Below, piece by piece: positions 51,396 to 61,700 of a stretch of DNA of 64,000 nt. Each line of letters begins with the position of its first letter. Position 1 is the stretch's first letter. The notes beneath the pieces were generated by a model that worked only from the letters and a program-made list of their open reading frames with translations, was not told the DNA's origin and did no database searches. Source of the stretch: Aphelocoma coerulescens (Eukaryota; Chordata; Aves; Passeriformes; Corvidae); NCBI RefSeq assembly GCF_041296385.1, contig NC_091013.1, forward strand, positions 35,066,001-35,130,000. Direction: 5' to 3'. Made by a program: the position numbers and the translations under genes.

Positions 51396-54300
51396 AAGTG
51401 AGTAGAAATGTTTTTTAGGTTTAATGCATGGAGTGACCCAATGCTGCTACTCAGAGAAAAATTTTCCTTCTGAAATTAGGGTGTGTTTTTTCAGTATTTG
51501 CAAGGGAGGAAAATTAAAGCAGAATAAAACAGACACAAACCAAAGAATGGAGTGTCTTAACAAGGGATGACTGAGAAGCAAAGTATCAAGACACAAAATT
51601 AAGCCCTCAAAAGGTCCAGGTAGCCTTCATCTTTTATGCAGGCAGTGACTTGCTGCTTTCTAGGCTGAATGAGTTATCAGCCTTTGTTTCTGTTACTTGG
51701 GAAGATTCTCAAAGTGGCCACATGATGGTAGCCTAGGATCAGGTACAAGGAAGCTAAATCATGAAAGTAAAGGAAATAAGGAGGAAAATTAATACTTGTA
51801 AACTGAAATAAATGTCTGGATGAGTCATCTCCACAAAGTGAGGACCTGAGCTATAATTCAGCTTTCAGGTATTGTAATATCCATAGCCCTATACTGAGAT
51901 ATGCTATATGTTTGGAGCTCTGCACGCTAATAGACAAATTCATATCTAGTAAAATTCTGCTTATACTTTCCTTCCTGCTTCTTGGTATCTTGCATAAAAG
52001 GTGACTGGTTTAGAATAGATTAAACCAGAGAAACAAAATCAAAAATGAATGAAAGATTCTCTTTTGATATTTAACCTCTTCATTACTATAACTGCAATGT
52101 TCACTCTTGGCATTAGCAATGAAGAAGACTAAATGCATATCGTGGAATTCTTATGTTTTAAATTAAAGTCTACAAAGCTAGTTATATAAAAGTTGTACAA
52201 TTATTCTGGCTTTAAGAAGAATACAGATTGACTCAAAAAATTGTTGTTCTGTTAAAATGTGCTCATCTTGTAAAATATGCCTTCAGACTACTCTGGCATG
52301 CAACTCCTTTCCCTTTTGTTAAGCAAATCAAATCATCCTTCAGACTGCAAAGCAGCTAAGGAAAACTTCATCATCAGGTTGACTGCCTTGGTGAAAACAT
52401 CCATGTTTAGGTCAAACACTGATTATGAGACTCTAATTGACAAGACTATGAGAGATGCCTATGTAGTACCCCAAATCCTCTGCAGAGGTGATCTTGGGCA
52501 TAATCATGAAGTCTTACATTCCACACAATTAGTTAAATTGCCTATACTGAAATTGATTGAATACTGTTTGCTCTGTATAAATATTGAAGGTTCCAACTTT
52601 TCCAATCTATATGAAAAATTGTATTAAGAAAAATGACCTGAAAATAAATTAAGGCTTTTGTTCCAGCTCAGTTTCCAGTAACCAAATTCACTGTAGCAGT
52701 TACAGCATCACCCAACTTCTCTAGTCCTAGGACTCAGGGTTCCAAGAATAATTCTGTTCTGAGAACAGAAGAGGGTCCAGTTTCAAGAATTACAGAAACA
52801 GAGTAGTTACAAAAGTCTCAGCATTATTGCAGTCCTCCAGCAGACCTCTTTCAATTCCTCTACACAGCAGTAATCAGAAGTCCTTACTTCTGCAGGTCCT
52901 GAAATGAAATGTCATAGCAGGGAACGTGGTAGTGTCCTGCTGTTTATGAATAAAATTGAGGAATTGAGACCTGAAGAAGAGGAAACATCTCAAGGACCAT
53001 CCCCTACCTATTTCTCCTCTGCTCAGCAGAGCAACAAGAGCAAAGGGTGATGGGAATGAAGATGTACAAGATACAGACAGAGAGAAGGGGGACAGATTTG
53101 ATATGATATACCACTCCTCCAGTGAGATAGAACACCAGCGAGTAGTGCACTCATTGAACATTATAAATAATCAGATTTAAATGCTGTTGTCTACTTTAAT
53201 AACTTCATTTTCCTGTTAAAAATATTTAAAGATGAGGAAGACTGGGGGCTCCATACTCAGACTGTATCATGGGGTACATGAAAAGCAGATTCTATGCTTC
53301 TCAGTTCCAGGACACCAGCACAGACAAGTGACATACTGTTGATTTGATACACTCAGGACATTTGCACACATGAAGAAACTTTTCCTGATCTGTGCATTGA
53401 TTTCACCCAACCCAGAAAAAAGTGTACACATGTCAAACAGGAACATTGTCGAGACTGGTGACATGGTTTGTTACCCATCTATAGGGAATTGTGCTGGCTT
53501 GTGCAAAGCTGGAAACAGCTCTTCTGCAGGCCAGGGCACTGGGCTAATACTTCTGTACAGGGCAGTGTCCCTAAGCAATAAGCAGAAAACAGTGGCATGG
53601 CTTGAAGTAATGGTACCTGACCTATACCTGAGCCAGAAGGAAGACTCATGTTCATCTGCCTTTCAGGTGGTGCCCTGTACAAACATCTGTATGAAAAATG
53701 TGTGACGGAAGTGAGTGAAAATTATGTGAATGAAGTAATGAAGAGGGCGTCCTTCTATTCTGATCTCTTTGTCTCCCAAGGCAGGGAGTGACCCTGCTTC
53801 TCCCCATGGTTTAACGGAAGTAAGGATAAGGGAAATGAGGCAATGAAATCACACTGTCAAAGCATGCAAAAATATACCAAGGCAAGGTCATAGTTTCTAT
53901 CCTTTTTGTTCTCCATTACTGTAAGCACCACAAGGAAACAGGTTTTCAAGGAGGAGGTAGGTTTAATTTTGTCTGTTTTCTTTTCTATTTTCCTTTCTGT
54001 TTCTCTTTTATTTTACTCCAAAGAAGCTAGGCAAAGAAATACTGAGTTTTGCTATTTCTGCTAGTTTTAATGTTAAAATAACTGTGAGGGGTGGATAGAT
54101 GCTACCTACAAATGCCTGCTTTCCTCTGATTAATGTCTAAGCCAGTATTTTGATGGCATATTTTTTCTACAGTCTGAAAATAATTGTATAAGTATATTTT
54201 AAAATTTGCAGTTTCCAGTGTTACTGGCCTCATCCACATAGAAGTATTTTGTTTGTTAAGTTAAATCTGCATTACAGAATTGGAAGGGCCTCTGTCACTT

Positions 54301-56038
54301 TCTCTTGAAAACACAGTCAAACTGGAAATGCTTGGATTTTAGGTCTTTACATCCACAGAGTAAAATCATAATATGGAGTGAATCTCTTTTAGGAGTACTG
54401 CATTTAGGCACCAGTAGAATGGAAGTATGTCAGTGTCTTTTCTCTTCTATGATTTTAATACTTTAGAAGATTTCATATACAAAATTCCCTGAAAATGTTG
54501 CAGGAATGTGGGCATAATTTTACCCTTATACCACATCCAACATGTAAGCGGGAATTCCATTTTGCATTTTCCAACTGAAAAAAATGGCTTTCAAAATCTT
54601 TCAGAGGCAAAGCTGGGAAATAAATCTCGGAGGTCTAGTTTTATGTACTATACTCAACACAGACCTTCACTTAGCAAAAAATAGTTAAGTATAGTTATAG
54701 TTAACAAAGTATAAGGTTAGGGGTTTTTTTTCAGTTACAAACCTTCCTTTTCATTGGCTATAGAAATCATAGCGGGATCCAAATATGATAAAATTTTATG
54801 GTTATGTGTTACTCATAACCAGCAGGTTACTGGACAGTTTTTATTCTGATCTAATCACCTCTCTAATCAACCTAGATGAGATTAGACACTGAAGTAACGT
54901 TTCAACTTCTGAATTCCTAACACGATTATCCCATGTGGAAGGGTGTTAGGGTTCAGGCTTTGAGAAGTAACTGAGAGTGGCTTGTGCTGTAGCACAGTCT
55001 AGCAGTAGCCAATTTTCATAGAAACTTTATAAACTACAGTAAAGGAAGGAAACAACTTCACACAGAAATACTTTAATTTTCCTTAATATTTTCTGCAATA
55101 ATCTGCACAGGAACTATTTAATACGTGGAAGGAAGTTTGAAACATCTCTGGAGAAAATATTACTGTTCTTCTATTGCAACTGTTTTTCTAAAGACAAGCA
55201 GCACATGATACTAGCACAGGTATAAGAAAGATGAGAAAAAGACATTTTCAGTAATAAGTTTTCAGTTTTCAGTTGAGAAAATAATAGTGGCAGCATTTCT
55301 CTTTAGTAACTACATGTGAATTCCAGATGATGTAAGAAAGGAAAGGAACAAATCCTCTTGGATTTAGCTGACAAAGGTGGATAGCTCAGAATTAGAGAGA
55401 TTCCTCTGGGCTCTGTTTTCAGTGAATGGCAGAAAATAAATACAGGGAAGCTTTCATTCGTCTTGTCCTACACTAGATCGAATAAACTGTGTCCAAAGTA
55501 GCTGTTTTTTCTCCAGGCAGTGTTAAGGCAGTATAGAATTACTGGTTCTCCTATGAGCACCTATACCTCTTTTCGGTAAGTTTAGGTAAGACAAACTCCA
55601 CCTTACACTTAGCAGCATTTTCAGAGTTAGATTAAAAGGTTAAAGTAATTTAATTGGGTTGGGGGTTTTTTTGATCTCTAATATTATGTTCATTCATGTC
55701 CTTTACAAAATATCTGGTTAATTATGTCTAAGAATCAAGAAGAGTTTACGAATTTCTTCATTGAAGAATCACTTTATAAAAGCAAAAATTCTCTTGGGCT
55801 CAAGACCCAAAGGTGAGATCCTGTCCTTCCCTGTTAGTAATGTTGGTTACCACAAAGGATTGCAGAGCAAAATTCTTTTCTCTCTGATATTTTTCTGAAG
55901 CTAAATTGCCTACATTGTTTCTGATGTCTGCCCAAGAGATAGAGATAATCTAAGTTGACACAAATAAACAAACAAGCAAATAAATAAATAAATAAATAAA
56001 TAAAAGCACTGTGTGTACATGAAACAATTGGTTGTTAG
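51396..56038. other. Region between the two receptor genes, distal part
   Basis: AT-rich with no exon assigned. A 116-codon plus-strand frame at 52277-52627 and a 111-codon frame at 53370-53705 have no family signal. The missing signal peptide and N-terminal exons of the CSF2RA-like gene may lie here. Confidence 0.5.
55977..56004. repeat. (AAAT)n microsatellite
   Basis: About seven tandem copies of the tetramer, preceded by an AAAC-rich stretch. Confidence 0.93.
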
Positions 56039-56350
56039 GAAGTTGGATGCAATCATAATTGTCACATCTCAGTTAAATATCTCACCACTTCCATGAAAAA
56101 AATGTATAACAACATTTCAAATATATCTAAAGATTGTAAAATATGTGAAAATAAGCTAATTTTGTCTGAAACAAAGGATGCTTCGGAGGATATTAACATA
56201 CTTGCATATACATTTTACTATCATGATCAAATAATACAGGAGGCAGTTCAGAAGGAGGAGTACAATACAGAGAAACCAGATGGTTTTTTGCATCACAGCT
56301 CACAGAAAAGACTAATAAGAATATGGTCCTACCATTTTTTAAAGAAATAA
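56039..56350 (+). other. 103-codon open frame with two cysteine pairs after an acceptor-like site
   Basis: After TTGGTTGTTAG the frame stays open for 103 codons to TAA. It starts E-V-G-C-N-H-N-C, continues with an amphipathic stretch (V-K-Y-L-T-T-S-M-K-K-M-Y), two potential N-glycosylation sites and D-C-K-I-C-E, then a second helical-looking stretch. This resembles a small secreted helical protein, but no signal peptide exon or family match is recognised and the region is AT-rich, where such frames also occur by chance. It lies 2.3 kb upstream of the first recognised CSF2RA exon. Confidence 0.15.
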
Positions 56351-56854
56351 AGATAAGTAAGTGACAAATATGGAGGTTTTCAGATGGGGAGGGTTAAGCA
56401 AAAAGACACTAGAGCAATTTAGCTAGTCCTCAGTATAAACTGGAGGCAGAAAAATATCAGTGTCTTTTTGAAATAATGTAAGATACAAGTCTCATGAAGA
56501 CTTAGCTCTATTCCAGGTGTTGCTAAAAATAAAAAGGCATTTCTGACAGTGTTGGGTGAATGCAGTAGGCTCAAAAAAAAACCTTACAGGAAGGGTAGTC
56601 ATATTTATCCACTTTGCTAGATTTTTTTTTTTGGCATAACCACAGAAATGTGAATAAATAAAAAATGAAAAATAAATGCCCTCAAAACCTTGGAGAAAAG
56701 GTCCAGTCAGCAAAGTGTATAGGGAGACTCATATGTATTCACAGCATATGCTTGAATATTTCCTTTGGTTTTGGACAGTTCAACTGCTTGTTGAGCCACG
56801 CATGAACCAGGTCGCAAACTGATTTTAAATCAGAATAACCCTTTTTTTCTTTAG

Positions 56855-57034
56855 ACTTACACCATTGCTAAAGGCTTGAGGAAGCCCACCTCTCTAAGAC
56901 CCTTGCACAGCACCTGTGATCATACTTCAGACTGCTGCATTTACCTGGCAACTTCTTCATGGGAAGAAAATTTCTCTATTTGCTTTGTAAATGAGGAAGT
57001 GAAGTACATAGATTTGGTTGGCCCTGGCTCATAA
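56855..57034 (+). other. Exon-like frame upstream of the CSF2RA-like gene, possible N-terminal domain exon
   Basis: A strong acceptor (CCCTTTTTTTCTTTAG) opens a phase-0 frame of 59 codons before TAA. It contains S-D-C-C-I-Y-L-A-T and F-S-I-C-F-V-N-E-E-V, loosely similar to the cysteine-rich second half of the N-terminal CSF2RA/IL3RA domain. The best donor (GAA|GTGAAG at 56998/56999) is phase 0, whereas the next recognised exon needs phase 1, so the join does not work as drawn. Confidence 0.15.
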
Positions 57035-58601
57035 AGTGAATCTCTGGCAGACCAGAGAACTGATCCAAGCTCTCCATCACCTCATCACAGTACCATAATC
57101 ACTAAACTCTCAAAAGTAGTTTTTTAAATATATAAACTTACACATAGATTGGATATAAACAACTCTATGCTGAGAGCTTTGATACCTCTAGGACTAAATA
57201 TGGGTCAGTATTTATTACAACTACAGGAATAGCTTAGACAGCTCTTCTCTTAGTTGATAGCCCACACTGATGAGATTGTTCCACTGTTTCTGATAGAGGA
57301 TACTGAGCCAGATGAAAAAAACAACCCAAAAGAAAAAAACTGCTGAGAGGAGCATTAGTTGTAATGATGATCACTTGTTCAAAGCTACTCAGTACAGGGC
57401 CCCACAAGGAGTGGCACTACCACAGCCAGAGAGGCAGGATGGAATCAGGGAGGATCCATGAAGGATGGGAAAGGACAGGGCATGCTTAGGTCAATACTGC
57501 CGTTGAAAGAAATGCTGCTGAACCAATGAAAAAGTTTTAGTCTTCTTCTTGAAAGAGAGAAAGCTTTCCAGAAATCCAGGAGTACACTGACAACTTTCTC
57601 GTCTCTGGAAAAATTCCTCTTATTTCCAAAGATGTCAAAATCAAGTGTGGAGTTTTAGGGCTAACTAGAAAGGTACATGCAAAGCTTGTATGTGTGGTGC
57701 TTAAACTCGATTGGATTAGTCTTGGAAAGCTGTGGCCCAGTCCATCAATTCACAATGATAGTTGTTTAGGTACTGAATGTTTATCATTTCCTGTTGGAGA
57801 TCTCACCTTTTGATAGGGGAGAAACACACAAGGAATTCATTCAGATTGTGAGTACAGGTTGTGAGTTAACTTAAGCAAGCCATAAACTTCTGCTTCAGTT
57901 TTGTCTTGATTTTACACTAATTATATGGCTATTCAGGCCTGTTTCTATCAAGTTCAGTGGTAATAAGATTCCCCCTAACCTTGAATCCAAAGTACTGGAA
58001 GAGATTAACAGCCAATTTCAATTCCTAATTTAAAAATACGTAATTCTCTCTTCGAAATTGCAACACTTCTGCAAGGACTAGCTTCAGGAAGCAGTCTCAG
58101 GGTTAGATTATAACCGTTGCACAGAAGCATGTGGTGAACATCTTATTTTAAATTACTAGTGCTTTATAACTAAGGGTCAGAGCACTTAAGACAAGCACAA
58201 CAGAGAGTACTTTGCAACTTTGCTCATTGTTGTAGAATTTATATTCCATTGTCGACTGGGCCTCAGCTAAGCAGGGGATCTAAACAAAGGACACCACAGT
58301 GACTGTGTCTGTTATTAACTTCCACTAAATCATCATGCTTGAGTTGATTAAAGACTCAGTTAAATCCCAGTCACATCTATGGCTTCTGGAGCAATGATAG
58401 ATAATCCTTATGGCTCAACACAATAAAATCATTGCCCATCTTCAAGTAAGGACAAAACTACAAGACCCAAGAAATATACAGTTGGATTTGCTAAGCAGAT
58501 AGCTAAAAAATGCTAAATGACCTTGCAAAGATCTGTTTTATCTGAGCAGTTTTTCAGTCTTTCTGCAGAGTGGACATAAGATATTCTTTCTGTGTTTGCA
58601 G

Positions 58602-58731
58602 ACATGAATGGGACAGCCATTGAAAATTTTGTCTGTGTCATTTTTAATGTTTCCTTCATGAACTGCACCTGGCATGTGGGCAGGACTGCTACAGAAGATA
58701 CCCAGTACTTCCTGTACTGGAGGCCCTCGAA
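58602..58731 (+). CDS. CSF2RA: First half of the N-C-T-W receptor domain
   Basis: 130 bases, phase 1 in and phase 2 out, after a TGTTTGCAG acceptor and before GTAAGTAG. The translation [16 protein letters not shown] is the conserved cysteine and C-x-W signature, followed by E-D-T-Q-Y-F-L-Y-W. Because it enters in phase 1, at least one coding exon must exist upstream; the internal ATG is not a plausible start, having no signal peptide. Confidence 0.93.
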
Positions 58732-61700
58732 GTAAGTAGGTCTGCTTGAGTCTTGGGAATTTTGATTTGTGGTTGGACATGTGATGTTGTCAATTTTTAA
58801 CTGATACAGTATTTCATGTAAAGGAAAGAAGATCTCACAGAATGCCAAAATTACATCAAAGATGATTGTGGAAGGCACACAGGTTGTCAATTCCAAAACG
58901 TGACAATAGCAAATAAGGAAGCTTATTTCCTGGTAAATGGATCTAGAAGTGGACAAAACATTCAGTCATATGAGAAGAACATAATGCTGTACCAAATTGG
59001 TAAGGATTTTTTATTGACTGAATCTCCAGTTATATGTTAAAGGAATGAAGAAGTCATCCCTGGGAAAAAGCATATATTTTAAAAATATTGCTCCTCATAA
59101 TAGGTTTGGTTTTTTTTTCCTTTTTCTCAGCCCTGATGTCTGAAGTGTAAAGTATAAGAATGGACAAAAACTAATGAAAACAGAAACAATCTGGAATCAT
59201 AGGTCAGAGAATTGTGAACACTTCAGTCAAATATTTATTCTCTGAAAGAAATGTGTCATCTATTAGAATTAACTAGCTAAGGATTCTTGAGTGGGACTGT
59301 CTAGATGTTGGTCTTATTATATTGTAATTACAGTATTAAAAAATCTTAAACCCAAGAAACAAAACCAAACCTGCATAAATCATATGCTGAATTCAATAAA
59401 ATCTAATAAACGACTTGTGTTTTTTAATTTTCCTTACTGTTGCAGCTAGTGCTCCAGGCTCCTCAACTGAAATGTTAGATCAGGGAGTCCTGCTTCAGAA
59501 TATAGGGAGAATATAGTAATTCTGCATTACATCTTTTTAGACAGTTGCTTGAACATCTACCTAAGTTTTTAAAATGGCAGAGTGAAGAGAGCTGTTACTA
59601 ATCAATAGTATTTCTGATTATATTATTGTAGAAAAACTCACGCCTCCATTAAATGTCACAGTGAACTGTACAGAAGCTTCTCATAGATGTAATATTTGGT
59701 GGCAACCACCTCGCACAAGTCATGTGAAAAAAAGAAGTTGTTTCAAATACAAAATTGTCATAGAAAACAAGGTAAGAATAATTATTACATTTAATAGCAT
59801 TTTGTATGTCTCTATTTCCATACATAACACCATACAACCAGTACCCTGTTCTCACCCCCTTCTTTAATAACTTGGATGAATATGGAAAGTAATATTACAA
59901 CCTTCAAAAATAAAGTTCAAAATATTTGTGGGAGTATTTGTGACCTTGCTGTTCCAACAGTAAAAAATAAAAATTAAAAAAATAAAAAGTAGACATAACA
60001 TAGCTAAATTAAATGTTTCAGAATGCAAAAGATACATAGGCAAAAAAAAAAAAAAAAGGAAAAAACATTGTCTGAGTTTATTCATAAATTTTAGATACTT
60101 TGTTTTAACAAGTAAAATGTAAACATTTTGCCAACCTGAGCATTTTTTTGTTTAGTGCTTTAATACTCAATTCTGCAATCAAATTTAAATGGTACAATAT
60201 TTCAGAGCATTATCAGGGAGGAAAAACCACTTAGAGGAAGAACAGCTTAATTTCACAGTCTTCAAAGGAAGGCATTTAAAATATTACATACACTTTTTTT
60301 TCTGAAAATCAAGCATTCATGAGAGAAGACTCTTTAATATACAGTAATAAAAAGAATAATCTTAAAAATTAAACTTTTCTCTTGTTGCTAGGCTGATGCT
60401 GAGAAAAACACCAAAACCACATCTAAAACAGTAAGTCTGTATTAATGTAACATTTATGCTATATTGAAATTTCTTCGGTACCAGAGCATCCTCCAACCAA
60501 ATTGGTTTGGTTTCACACTGCCTGTTTCAATGTGCTGCACATTCTCTTTATTGATAAGTTTTCTAAATCTGAAGTTTTACACTGTTGTTTATAAAACATT
60601 GCACAAAAACACCTGCACATGTGGAGTTTGATATTGCTTCACAAAATCTTCCATTTTACATTCTTTTTTACTTCCTAGCAAATTCATATATATGTAAAAG
60701 TTGGGTCATGATTCTTTTTAACACTTAGACACAAAAAATGTGGAGAAATTTTTCTTTATTAATGCTTTGTGGAAAGGATTGAGACACAAGAGGTGAGAAA
60801 ATATTACCTCACAGATTAAGCCAGTATAAAGATGGCAGGAAAAAAAAAATTAACTTCTCACTTCTGTATAATCTTGCTATCAAACTCTACTTCAGTTTTG
60901 AAAATATCCACTGTAACAGAGTGCCAGGTCTTTAAAGAATTTTTTCCCTAAAGTCCCATTGCTTAGTGGAGTCTAAGGAGCCAAGAAGCATACGGCAAAT
61001 TTGATCTTCATATTACCCAGTAATAAAAATGTTAGAACAAGAGGAATTAGGATGAAACAAACTAACTTATTAAGGGATATTTTTCTACTTGTGATTTCAC
61101 TCTAGTCTGTACACAGAAAGATTATAGAAATGTGAAACGTAAAATGCAAAATTTTATCATAATTATATAAAAATAATACAAAAATTCTCATTCTACTTGT
61201 TTTGCATTTAGGAAGCAATCATTGACAATAACTCCTACCAATATGAAAGTTTCAGCTCAGAAAAAAGGTACAGCGTCAAAATCAGAGCAACAGATGGGGG
61301 CTTTTGTTTAGTAAGCCCAGACTGGGGAGAGTGGAGTACCCCTGTGGAGTTTGGTAAGAGTAAAAATCCCTTCCTTGACCTAGTTCAGTAATTACCTGTC
61401 TGCCTTATTTTTTACTTCATGCTTACGGATGGAAACGCATTGATTTGTTAGGACAAAGAGAGTCAAAGGATTGGCTTGTCTCTTAATTTTAGGGAGTTCT
61501 CCAAGCATTCTTGGGAGACAGTGCTTCTTGCACTGGAATAGTGAACAAAGCAGACCTTTTTGAGGTCTGTTGCCAGCTGTTTTACTTTTTCCATCTTTAC
61601 TCCTGGCTTTATAAACTTCTTTTACCTGCTGTTGCTCTCTGCCACCTTGGATACTTAAATACTGTGTAGGACTCAGTTCCTCAGGTCTTAAGTTACTGTA

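Noticed and set aside
52277..52627. 116-codon plus-strand frame as N-terminal receptor exon
   Set aside because: No W-x-C strand, no acceptor at the start and no receptor-like pattern.
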